The position numbers were made by a program, and so were the translations under genes. Below the pieces are notes generated by a model. That model was not told the DNA's origin. It saw only the letters and a program-made list of their open reading frames with translations, and did no database searches. Below are positions 13,001-22,607 of a stretch of 64,000 nt of DNA, piece by piece (position 1 is the stretch's first letter; each line of letters starts with the position of its first letter). Source of the stretch: Mayamaea pseudoterrestris (lineage: Eukaryota > Bacillariophyta > Bacillariophyceae > Sellaphorales > Sellaphoraceae); assembly GCA_027923505.1 (NCBI GenBank), contig BROI01000040.1:30382-94381 (forward strand). Reading direction: 5' to 3'.

Positions 13001-16000
13001 CAGCGGCCATGGTAGAAGCTATGACTGATAAAGGAGAAGTGGCAGTTCAGTTACCCGTTGGCGAAAATTCACAGCCGACATCACCCGACGCAGCAGCCAT
13101 TGCTAATCCACTTGGAGGCCAAGGCTCATCACAGTTTATGTCTTTAAACCAAACTGAAAAGGCTGATGCAACTTCTGCCATAAAGGCTGAACTTTTAAAT
13201 TTGCTGGACCAAGCAAAGTTGCAAAAGATTGAGAACCGCACAGGCGAAGCAAAGAAACCAGCATTGTCGAAAAAGATGGCTTCGCCACGACGATCGCCAA
13301 CAAGGAAACCTAGGCGTCCACCGCGCGTTGTCATGCCAATTCTCGTGGGCGGCGAGGCCGACGACATGAGCAGTCTTGGTGGCTCTCCAGTGGCCGCATC
13401 CCGAGCGCGGGCCAAAGTTGACGACAGACACAAGGATCTTGATAATAGTTCGGAATCTAGTGGTCCGCACATAGCGATTACAGCCCAAGCAACATCCAGC
13501 ACCCCTGACAATACTGAAAAACAATCGCCGAAACCTACTAGCGTAGCGCAGCAGGCACGATGGTTGCGTGGATTACAACAGGCAATTGAACAGCGCATGG
13601 TGACCCCAAGTACGAGAGCACGTTCTGACGACGACGAGGGGCTCTTGGACAAAGCTGGCATTGACATGGGCGCCATTAAACTTGTTAAGGAAAGTCATCT
13701 TGAGCAAGTCGGTGTGCAACGGCCTCTTGAGCAAGTAGCGAGCAAAGCCGAAGACCAAGTGATACGAACCAACAGTGCCGACTTGATCGATGTTTTTCAA
13801 GATAGCCGTAAAACTGATCATCAATTCGTTATTCCTGAAATCGACCAGATAGATCAGCTTCATCGCAATCCCTTTGACGGCAGCATTCGGCAAGATGCAC
13901 AAGTGAAGGGGATGTTAGGAAGGCATATTGTCCCTGAAATTGTTGTCAATGCTGCTCCAATCATGGATAAACGCACCCCGCAGGAAGGACACAGACATTT
14001 GAAAGAGTCTGGCGATACTGTTAATCCCTTCACGGGTCCTGGCGAAGCGTTCGCTACCGCAGACTTACTAAGCGATAGCAAAGTGAATGCCGAAATTGAA
14101 AAGCTGGTGTCAAACGCTCCGCAAGATGATTTATGGCAGGCCCTTCGTAAGCTGTTGCTGACGGCGGCGGATACGAAAGCTGATGCTCCTCAGCAAATGA
14201 CCAATATACCAGGAAATGATTTATTGTCAATAAAAGACGAGAGTAACGAAAGCGAAAAGGAGGATCCAGAGCTGATCGAGCTACGACTCGCCATACAAAG
14301 AGGCGCGCAGCAGGGGACAGAGGACAACGATAATGAAGAAGGTATCGATGCCCCATACTTGGACGATGAGCTGGATGAAATACATGACGAGCAAGATGAA
14401 GTAAACGCTGACGAGGACGAGTCCGAAGTCGAGTCAGAGAATCTGGACGATGTTAGCAGCCACGTTGATCGAGCGGATCTCGATCAACCAGCTCCAGAGC
14501 TTGTCCAATTATTCAAAGCGGAAGGATCTGAGAGTGAATTTGAGCGAGTTGAACATCCTTGGATCCCTGCAGGATCAGACGATGCCAACCGACTCATCAC
14601 CAATTCAAAAGCAAACGCAGCACTTGTCAATACGCCTCCTACGATGAACGATATAGAAGCCGGCCATGCTGGTGACGAGAATGAGAAATGGGTCAACGAC
14701 TATGATCCTCCGCGCCGAAGCCAAAATGCAAACAACAATCGATGCATATGTTTATTGTGGTGCCTTGTGTGTTGCATCATTTTGATCCTACTCATTGTTC
14801 TGCCTGTAACACTCACGCGACGCAATCGAAATGCTGCTAATGAAAATGTCGGTCCGACAATTTCGGTAAGACCAGCAAGAGTCATTCCTATTTCGCTGCA
14901 TATTTCATAGGAGTAGCTCACTTCATTTATTTCGAATCTCATCATCTCTTTCAGCCTTCCATTGCACCCACACTTTCTCCAACGCTTGAATTTTCGCCAA
15001 CAACTTTGACAGTACCGTCCATTTCGCCAGCAAATGCAATCGCTCCACAGCCGGCACCGACACTGGTAGCGACCCAACTTCCAACGCCGACCGCGACAAC
15101 ACAACAACCAACAGAGCTATCGACAGTTGCTCCTGCCACAAATGCATCTTGGGTGCTGGTCGGAGGTCCATTTCTTGGTGACACTGACTCGAGTCTTGGC
15201 ACGTCTGTCAGTCTATCGAATCCGTTCATGGCGGCAGGCGCTCGGAGCGGCAATGGGAGCGTTGAAATTTTCCAATTAGATGGCGCAAGCGGCCAATGGA
15301 CGCCGTTTGATGTTCTCATTGGCGAGGAGCAAGGCAGTCTGTTTGGATCGTCCTTGTCACTCAGTCGTCCTGCAACATCAAGTGACGTTGCTCCTGGCTT
15401 GATTATTGGCGCGCCCGCCACGAAAGCAGCCTTCTCCAGCGCCCTCGTGGGAGCTGCCTTTTACTATGAACTGAACGACAACTCCAGCAACAATACGTTA
15501 TCATGGACACAGGTCGGTTCCATACTTCGCGGCGACGAAGACTCGTATGCCAACAATGAAGCTTTTGGCTTTAGCGTGGCCACCAGTGCCAACCGCATCA
15601 TTGCCTGCGGCGCTCCGTTCAGTTCCGCACTCAACATTAACGGCCGCGGCCGCGTCTACACCTTTTCCTACAACGAAAACGTGCAAGACTGGACGCCACT
15701 GTCCGTGTACAATGTCGCCGGCGACGCCGAGAACGCCTGGCTGGGATCGGCGCTGGACATTTCCAGCGATGGCGCATTGCTCATCGCCGGCGGTCCGGGA
15801 CGAAACGGCGGCGACGGCTACGCCGTCGTTTACGCCTTTGGCAGCAACCAACGTTGGCAAGTGCTTGCCACGTTCGAGGCCATGGCAAACTCGCTGGAAG
15901 CCTTTGGCAGTTCCGTCAAGATACTGGACAATGGCTTGGGCGAAATGATTGCCGTGGGCGGACCAGCCTACGATTCTGGTCGCGGCGTGATTCGCGTCTA

Positions 16001-16322
16001 CGAGCGGCAAGTGAGCAATGGTTTCTACGCGCAACTTGGCAACGACATTGTTGGTGACACAACCTTGGACGCACTCGGCACGGCTGGAACCTTGACGGGC
16101 AGTGTGGCAACCAGCAGCACTGGATCCATTTACGTGTTGGCGTCCACGTCGAGCGGCATTGTGTTTCGCTACGAGTGGCTCGCCGGTGATTGGCAACGTA
16201 CCATTGAACCATTCGACACTGGACTGGATTCGCTGCGAGCCTTGAGCATGTCGCAAGACGGAGCAAGCTTTGCGGCGGGCGGAACGAACCAAGTGTCTTT
16301 GTACAATCGGAATGAAGCGTAA
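4093..16322 (+). CDS. giant acidic-tail single-pass membrane protein with FG-GAP-like ectodomain
   Basis: Two exons, 4093-14865 and 14955-16322, join in phase 0 across an 89-nt intron (GTAAGA...TTTCAG) and predict 4046 residues. Residues ~10-130 form a coiled coil rich in Gln, Leu and Arg. Residues ~135-3540 are overwhelmingly Ser, Asp, Asn and Glu with short islands: three copies of an AAMLLxxAGV-type helix (near 137-152, 295-310, 536-551), two LFMSDS motifs (666-671, 752-756), and basic hydrophobic patches. One transmembrane helix lies at ~3551-3575. After a Pro/Thr/Ser linker, seven repeats of about 55 residues with FG(S)S and IxxGAP/AGGP elements suggest a seven-bladed FG-GAP-like propeller. 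There is no N-terminal signal peptide, so the topology is probably tail inside, propeller outside, as in the LRR proteins nearby. Function is unknown; an adhesion or surface-recognition role is inference. Confidence 0.85.
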
Positions 16323-16765
16323 ACGAGAAAATGAATCAATGGCGAGACACTACTGTAAAATCATAAAATATGCGCAAGCTTACAACACCAAATAATTTAT
16401 AACATTTTGTATAGCCAAGCTATGACTCTTGACGTAACCAATCTTTGCATGGAAGTTTCATTATGTCAACCAAACTACGCGAACGGATTCCCCATGGTGG
16501 CGCGCGCGAGCGCGGCGCTTGTGATAACCACTGCGACTACCAGTTGATAACCACTGCGACCATTTTAATGTGACGCACGTCGGCGCCGCTCGTTCACCAT
16601 GACGGCGAAGCAACGAAATGAGGCATCATTTCACCCGATTACTCGTTACTGTTTCGTGTCAGAGCGCGCGAGAGACGGACCAGAGGCTATCATAGACACT
16701 ACTAGATACTCGAGCCGCGGAAAACTGATTGATTCGTGCGTCGCTCCGCGCCACCAGTCACTCTC
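16323..16765. other. intergenic region, probable AsnRS promoter
   Basis: Contains the 3' end region of the giant gene, a GC-rich GCGCGC run near 16500-16520 and a duplicated 16-nt motif (annotated separately). No gene seen. Confidence 0.5.
16522..16560 (+). repeat. duplicated 16-nt motif upstream of AsnRS
   Basis: TGATAACCACTGCGAC occurs at 16522-16537 and again at 16545-16560, 23 bases apart, with no mismatch. It lies about 205-245 bases before the AsnRS start. It may be a paired transcription-factor site or a simple local duplication. Confidence 0.7.
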
Positions 16766-18709
16766 ATGTTCCGACGCTTGCTTGAATTGACAAGAAACTT
16801 GTCGTTTCTTGTTTTGATAATGATGTCAAGTCGAAAATCATGCAGCAATGTGCTGGTGCAAGCTTTTTCCTTGTCGACAAAGCGAGGAGCTGCAATAACG
16901 ACGACTCGTGCGAAGCATCATGCCGCCAGGAAACTGCAGCAACCTTTTACGACAGCTTCATCATTTGCATCATCTTCAATATCAAAGCCATCAATAAGCA
17001 TGTTCAATACTCGACTCTATGCAACGGAAACGGACGCAACGGAAACGTCAAGCAGCAGCAAGTCGTCGTCTCCAGTGGAACCATCATCTACAGCAGCACC
17101 ATTGTATTCGCTTCCACCCCGCGTCAAGACGGTGGACGTGACGCTCGAACATTACGATACATCGTCATTGCCATCCTCTTTAGTGACCATTCAGGGATGG
17201 GTGCGCACGATCCGCAAGCAAAAGACGAATGCGTTCATTCAAGTCAACGACGGCAGCAATTTGGCCGGTATTCAGTGTGTCGTTAGTTTGACGCTAACGG
17301 AGGAGCGAGAAGCAAACGAAGCAACGAACGACGCATCAAATGACTATATGATTGACATACATCGCGTCACCACGGGCGCCGCTGTCGAAATTGTCGGTCG
17401 CATCGTCTCCAGCACGGGCGGCCAGCAAGCGCTGGAAGTTTCCGCAACATCGCTGCAAGTCGTTGGCGACTGTCCACCCGATCAATATCCCCTCGCCAAG
17501 AAGCGTCACTCGCTGGAGTACTTGAGACAAACCCTCACGCACTTGCGGCCCCGCACCAACACCTTGGCGGCCGTGTCACGCATCCGCAGTCTATTGGCGG
17601 GTTTTATACACTCCTTCTTTCAAACGAAGCGATTTGTGTACGTGCAAACGCCGCTCATTACCACGAGCGACTGCGAGGGAGCGGGGGAACTGTTTCGGGT
17701 CACGACGCTCGACTTGGATCGTGTGAGCCAACTGCCGCTGCAACAAGACGCTGATGAACAAGCTAAAAAGAGTAAGAGTAACAAGAAGAATTCTAAGAGT
17801 AACAAGAATGAGAAAGATGGTAGCGACGAGCAAACTGCAACTATATCACCACAATCTACATCCGACGCCGTCGACTACGCGCAGGACTTTTTCGGCAAGG
17901 CTGCCTTTTTGACCGTCAGTGGACAGTTGGGCGGTGAAACGTACGCCACGGCCCTCGGCGACGTTTACACCTTTGGGCCAACCTTTCGGGCGGAAAACTC
18001 GCAAACGACACGACACTTGGCCGAGTTTCACATGGTGGAACCGGAAATGGCATTTTGCAATTTAGATGGTGCCATGGATAATGCTGAAGCCATGTTAAAG
18101 TATGTGGTGGAACAAGTCTTGGAGCATGGCCGAGAAGACTTGGAGTTTTTGACGCAATTCTACGACAAGCAACTCTTGGAGCGACTGCAGCGACTCGTGG
18201 ACGAGCCGTTTGCCCGCGTCTCCTATCGACAAGCCATTGCATATTTGCAGGAGGAGATTGCCAAGGATCCGAGCAAGTGGCAGTTTCCCGTCGTGGAATT
18301 TGGCACTGACTTGGCTACGGAGCATGAGCGGTGGCTCGCCGAAACCAAGTTTGAGTCAGCCGTCTTTGTGTACAATTACCCGAAAGCAATCAAGGCGTTT
18401 TACATGCGCGACAATGACGAAGACAATGGTGAAACGGTGCAAGCCATGGACTTGCTCGTGCCCGGCGTTGGCGAATTGATTGGAGGCAGTCAGCGCGAGG
18501 AGCGACTCGACGTGTTGGTGCAAAAGCTCAAGGACTGCAACTTGAATCCGGACGACTACTGGTGGTACTTGGACTTGAGACGGTATGGATCAGTGCCACA
18601 CTCTGGGTATGGACTGGGGTTTGAGCGACTGGTGACGTATGTGTGCGGACTTGAGAATATTCGAGATGCCATTGCCTATCCAAGATATCCAGGTAATGCG
18701 GAGTTTTAA
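16766..18709 (+). CDS. asparaginyl-tRNA synthetase, organelle-targeted type
   Basis: This 647-residue class II enzyme charges tRNA-Asn with asparagine. An OB-fold anticodon-binding domain lies at ~140-235. Motif 2 is near 405-430 ([20 protein letters not shown]), which distinguishes AsnRS from AspRS, and motif 3 is GYGLGFERL at 614-622. Residues 322-370 carry a Lys/Ser-rich insertion that is probably a surface loop. The N-terminus is extended by about 115 residues: a hydrophobic segment (LSFLVLIMM), then VQAFSLS, which resembles the diatom plastid ASAF cleavage site with Phe at +1, then a Ser/Thr/Arg-rich transit-like stretch. A second Met at 79 begins [10 protein letters not shown], which looks mitochondrial. 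Dual plastid and mitochondrial supply is known for several diatom aminoacyl-tRNA synthetases; here it is inferred. The start at 16766 is the first ATG in frame. Confidence 0.92.
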   Translation: MFRRLLELTRNLSFLVLIMMSSRKSCSNVLVQAFSLSTKRGAAITTTRAKHHAARKLQQPFTTASSFASSSISKPSISMFNTRLYATETDATETSSSSKSSSPVEPSSTAAPLYSLPPRVKTVDVTLEHYDTSSLPSSLVTIQGWVRTIRKQKTNAFIQVNDGSNLAGIQCVVSLTLTEEREANEATNDASNDYMIDIHRVTTGAAVEIVGRIVSSTGGQQALEVSATSLQVVGDCPPDQYPLAKKRHSLEYLRQTLTHLRPRTNTLAAVSRIRSLLAGFIHSFFQTKRFVYVQTPLITTSDCEGAGELFRVTTLDLDRVSQLPLQQDADEQAKKSKSNKKNSKSNKNEKDGSDEQTATISPQSTSDAVDYAQDFFGKAAFLTVSGQLGGETYATALGDVYTFGPTFRAENSQTTRHLAEFHMVEPEMAFCNLDGAMDNAEAMLKYVVEQVLEHGREDLEFLTQFYDKQLLERLQRLVDEPFARVSYRQAIAYLQEEIAKDPSKWQFPVVEFGTDLATEHERWLAETKFESAVFVYNYPKAIKAFYMRDNDEDNGETVQAMDLLVPGVGELIGGSQREERLDVLVQKLKDCNLNPDDYWWYLDLRRYGSVPHSGYGLGFERLVTYVCGLENIRDAIAYPRYPGNAEF

Positions 18710-18816
18710 CAGACGTTTAGTACAGTTAAAGTATACGAGTTACGTATGTGTTGGTTTGCTAGATAACAGCGCTGACGCATGCTTTTGCGGTGGACAAATC
18801 TGGTCGACACATCTTC

Positions 18817-20247
18817 CTACCCATTCCGAAGTATACGCTTAGCTTTTGAGACAAACTCGTCTTTCGATCGTTTGCTCCTCCAACTTGCAGAATATTCGTA
18901 CACATCCAGTAAGGTATTCATCTTTAAATCCCGCTGCTCAACCCGCTGCTGGTATCTCTTAAAAAATTCCAGAACGAATGGTTTAGATTGGAACTGAAGC
19001 AGCTGCTCGCATTCATCGCTTCCGTACGAATCGAGAAACAAATCAATACATCGTTTCTGGAGACTTGTCATGCCAAAATGCCATCCATTACACCCAAACT
19101 CAGACTCCTTCTTCATTAATCGCAAAGCGGCTTTTTTATCCAGAAATGGAAGGATCGTGGAATCTGTCAATCTCTGAAACTGCTCAGCATTTACTGTTAG
19201 CGTATTTAGATTGCAAAGCTCGGCAGCAATCTGACTAGCATTTTTGCTTCGGGGAGGCGTTATCGGTTTCGCTCCAAATACAGCCACCCAAAACGAGACG
19301 TCGGGCATTTTTGCCACAAGGTCGTCAAAACTCAAATCCAAATCTCCTAGTCTGCTGTGAAACGCTGCTGTAAGTTCGTCCGTAAGAGGCTGGGTACCAA
19401 ACGTTGTGGCGTGCCTGGCCAGGTACAACAACCTGCAGCATTTCCTGCAGCATTTCCTGCGGCACAATGTCGCCCTCGTATGGCATAAAATGTCATCTAG
19501 AAGCTGTGGCACACCAAAATACTGACCCAGCCAGAAAAGTGGACAAACATACCGCTTGGGAGATAGAATTGTCACCGATGCGCCATGGTATGCGTACACG
19601 TAGTCCAAGAAGCACGGAAAAACCTTTGCAACAGTTGAGCGCATCGTGATATGGCTGGTTGAAGTGCGGTCTTCTGCAAACTTTTGACCAAACAGCCCTT
19701 TGAAATATTCTGTCGTGTTTTCGAGAACGTATCGGTGGACCGTGTAGTCAACGCTTTCGTTCACTCGAATAGTCCACACGTCAGTGCCATGCAAAGAATC
19801 AGCGTGTCGCCAATCCGCAAACGGCAACAAGCCTACTCGGCGTATGAGCGGAGGATTTGCAAATATATCTCCCCGATGACGAACATCCCACCAGCCTCGA
19901 CCAGGAGGAGTAGCAGCAGTAGAGGCATCAACCAGTGTGTTACTGCAATACAGCTCAGTCCATTCGCCGTTTACGACTTTCTGAACGCTGATAACCCAAG
20001 CCTTTTCTCGCCCATGGCTTTCATTGGGCGATATCTTTAGTGTCGCCTCCGCTTTCTTCCAGTGCCCACTTTTCACATAGGTTGGCTCGCCAGTCGATAC
20101 AGTGCGAGTATACTTTCCGTTTACAGTTCCTATACCGGCACCAGAGACAATAATCGTCTCTTGCATCGACTTCGCACGCTTGGCGACAGGCTCCTTGTCG
20201 TACGACCCATCGTCACTAGGCGTTCCAGAAATATCCTCCCGCGTCAT
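18817..20247 (-). CDS. BTB/POZ-domain protein with N-terminal VNGxY module
   Basis: A 476-residue protein. A basic stretch (AKRAK, 22-26) could be a nuclear signal. Residues ~31-135 resemble a small beta-rich module often found in protist proteins, with VNGKYTR, a later YVKSGHW, a WVIS strand and a closing GWWDV. Residues ~155-258 form a BTB/POZ domain (DVWTIRVNE, the HRYVLENTTEYFKGLF core, and FLDYVYAY). The C-terminal part is helical, like BACK-type regions, with no kelch repeats. BTB proteins usually dimerise and act as adaptors for CUL3 ubiquitin ligases; that role is inferred from the fold. A Cys/Arg cluster (RRKCCRKCCR, ~263-272) is unusual. The gene converges on the AsnRS gene with 107 bases between the stops. 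Confidence 0.8.
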   Translation of the reverse strand: MTREDISGTPSDDGSYDKEPVAKRAKSMQETIIVSGAGIGTVNGKYTRTVSTGEPTYVKSGHWKKAEATLKISPNESHGREKAWVISVQKVVNGEWTELYCSNTLVDASTAATPPGRGWWDVRHRGDIFANPPLIRRVGLLPFADWRHADSLHGTDVWTIRVNESVDYTVHRYVLENTTEYFKGLFGQKFAEDRTSTSHITMRSTVAKVFPCFLDYVYAYHGASVTILSPKRYVCPLFWLGQYFGVPQLLDDILCHTRATLCRRKCCRKCCRLLYLARHATTFGTQPLTDELTAAFHSRLGDLDLSFDDLVAKMPDVSFWVAVFGAKPITPPRSKNASQIAAELCNLNTLTVNAEQFQRLTDSTILPFLDKKAALRLMKKESEFGCNGWHFGMTSLQKRCIDLFLDSYGSDECEQLLQFQSKPFVLEFFKRYQQRVEQRDLKMNTLLDVYEYSASWRSKRSKDEFVSKAKRILRNG

Positions 20248-20936
20248 GATGTTACTACTTGTAGAACCACGTTCGAGCTTTGTGCTTTGAAGGCCAATGT
20301 CAAGTGAAAGAATCGAAGTTTTATCGCGACCGCTCTAACGTGATTATGAAGTTACCACGATCTCAACGGCAGCATAAATTCTTATCCGTCCAGTTGCATG
20401 TTTACGACAATGGCACGACCCGCATGTGTGCTCCACAAAGTGGTCAAACGGAAAGCTCCGTTGTTCGCGCCTCCAGCGTCAGTCACATCACGTCGAAGAG
20501 ACAATATTCTTGCAATACACACAGTGTGGACACGATATAGGTGCATGCAACTTCAGTACTTATTAGAAAGTGCTGCAGCTAGCAAACGCATAATACCGAC
20601 CGGTGACAGATTGCTGGCATGGATTACAAAAAGTGGAATCGCGTTGAAAAATATTTGCACGATTCACAACATCTTGAATTCTCGTTGTCCGACATTACTC
20701 AACAACCATAACAGTTTCCAGTCTACTGCCATTAATGGTAGTCGCAGTCACCGCCTGTGCAAGTTATTGCGGTTGAGGTGATGCGGAGTTTAAGTGTATT
20801 GTATACACTCTCAATTGATAGAGGGGTGTCAATGTGGACAGTGGGTCCTCGGGCAAGGAGTCACTTAGCATCTTAGCACGCTCGCTTGAGCAACTTACAA
20901 ACTAGAGGAAAAGTGTGCTGTGCGATATTCACAGAC

Positions 20937-20977
<41 letters not shown>

Positions 20978-21338
20978 GATCGCTGTACCACTGTACGATA
21001 GCACTGGGCTGTCTGACATGGCGATGAGTCCGGCTACGAGTCGATGCAGTCATTCCAATCAAGGAGTTGACATTTTTCTTCACAGTCCATTCATCGTGGC
21101 AGTCGGAACAAGAATTACAGTAGTTTACAGTTACGTTATCTATGATCAAACAAATTTTCTTTCAAGTGAGCAACTCGTGGGCATCAATGTTCATATACAA
21201 CCGACTTGGAGCTTGATGCAATGGCTTCATAAATACGTTGCGCGTGCAAGGCAGCTTGAAACGCCGCGGCAAGATAAAGCCGCAGTCGCCAATCTCTGCA
21301 ATCATTGCGACAGGCTCGAGGCAAGGTGTTCGTAATCA
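20248..21338. other. intergenic stretch, no supported gene
   Basis: About 1.1 kb. Short open frames exist on both strands (for example a 105-codon plus-strand frame at 21018-21335) but none looks protein-like. It contains the (AT)n microsatellite at 20935-20978. Confidence 0.4.
20935..20978. repeat. (AT)n microsatellite
   Basis: About 44 bases of almost pure AT dinucleotide, interrupted by one C. Confidence 0.95.
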
Positions 21339-22004
21339 TTATGTTTTCATTGTCAGGATCTTAGTGGCTGTTGCTTGAAGGTTTTCAACGAGCCGACGGC
21401 TTGCCTGCCCCAGCCTTGCTGCGGCTGCGTGCGAGCCAATGTAGTCGGCTCGCACGACAAGACCTGATTTGTGAGCAGACTGACGTTGCTGTATTGCCAA
21501 ATCGTACCAACTGGTCTGTATCGCAGGTATGCGCGATTCTGGTTGGTACGCCCACTTTTGTTCGTCTTCATTGTCGCCCAACCACGGTTCAACGTCGCCG
21601 CTCCAACTTGGCAATGTCGTCGGCTGATGCGCGATACGATTCACTGTCAACGATAGTTCCTCTGGATACACTAGTTGCACCATGCTGATGGTGTCATGGT
21701 GGCTGCGACTGGGCAATGTATTTGCAGGTGCGAGGCAAATTGTCGCGACAAGAGTCACGAGCGAAAGCCAAAAGAGCGTGCATAGAACGATGCGTTTGGT
21801 GCTCCACGCGCAAGTTTCGTCAAGTTCGTCTTCGTCAAAGCTTTGGTGCACATTGGTCTCGTGTGAATGTTGCGAAGCGTCGTACCCTTGTCTTTCTTCG
21901 TCGTCATGCTGCCCACGTTCTTGTGACATAGTATCTTGCTCGGCGTCTTGGTGTATGATGCTACAATCCATCATCTCGCTGTAAACACTTGTCGCTCGGC
22001 ACAT
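21339..22004 (-). CDS. hypothetical single-pass membrane protein
   Basis: Starting at the ATG at 22004 the protein has 221 residues; five earlier open codons contain no ATG. The first ~65 residues are acidic and His/Gln-rich. One strong transmembrane helix follows (IVLCTLFWLSLVTLVATICL, residues ~71-90). The remaining ~130 residues are polar with several Trp and Gln and may face the lumen or outside. There is no signal peptide, so type II topology is likely. The family is not recognised. The acidic-tail-then-helix plan resembles the larger LRR and FG-GAP proteins of this window, but there is no recognisable ectodomain repeat. Confidence 0.6.
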   Translation of the reverse strand: MCRATSVYSEMMDCSIIHQDAEQDTMSQERGQHDDEERQGYDASQHSHETNVHQSFDEDELDETCAWSTKRIVLCTLFWLSLVTLVATICLAPANTLPSRSHHDTISMVQLVYPEELSLTVNRIAHQPTTLPSWSGDVEPWLGDNEDEQKWAYQPESRIPAIQTSWYDLAIQQRQSAHKSGLVVRADYIGSHAAAARLGQASRRLVENLQATATKILTMKT

Positions 22005-22607
22005 TCGTTTAGCGCGCAACCAAAAATGAAACGGATTTTCTTGTGAGTAGATTCCGACAACGCGACTTTGGATTCACCGAATCGCAGTGACACGAATCTC
22101 GGAGAATGTCAATGAATGGAGTAAAAGAGGGTGCGACTGACGGCGACGGATCTCTCAATCAATTTCAAAGAGCTCTTGATGATCCCACGATACAAACTCC
22201 TATAGCTCGATGACACCCAAAACAATATTATGATACATGAGAAGAGAACTGACGACCAAAAGCTTCCTGATCGTGCGCTCTCATATATGGATGGATGCAT
22301 GCGTCGTGCATGCTCACGTTGCTTCCACAAATTTGGGCGTTCAGCTGGCTCGCAACGACACGCCGGCCGGTATTTGGAAGTTATTTGGATCGTGTCAAAG
22401 TCTTGCCTAGCTAATGTGGCTTTACCTATCACATTATAACCATTAGGTACTGTAAAATGCTACAAGTCGTTCTTTCGAAATTAAACTGCTTACTGCTTCA
22501 CTTGTATTCTCTTACACGCTCACAAATATTGTCACGATTTTCATTCATTCTCCTTGCCTCCATTAAATGTGATCCATCGTCAACCCCTACAGTACATTAC
22601 CTGCACT
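22005..22607. other. intergenic stretch, no supported gene
   Basis: Lies between the start of the minus-strand gene at 21339-22004 and the stop of the TIP41-fusion gene. No coding frame or structured repeat was recognised. Confidence 0.4.

Noticed and set aside
13047-13676. 209-codon minus-strand frame inside the giant gene, and several similar ones (for example 7730-8290, 10166-10876)
   Set aside because: They are antisense shadows of a Ser/Asp-rich reading frame, whose complement rarely holds stops. None has protein-like composition.
15501-16292. 263-codon minus-strand frame
   Set aside because: Antisense of the propeller exon, which itself has clear repeat motifs on the plus strand.
21018-21335. 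105-codon plus-strand frame with an ATG
   Set aside because: No protein-like pattern; it abuts the 3' end of the minus-strand membrane-protein gene and could be chance.
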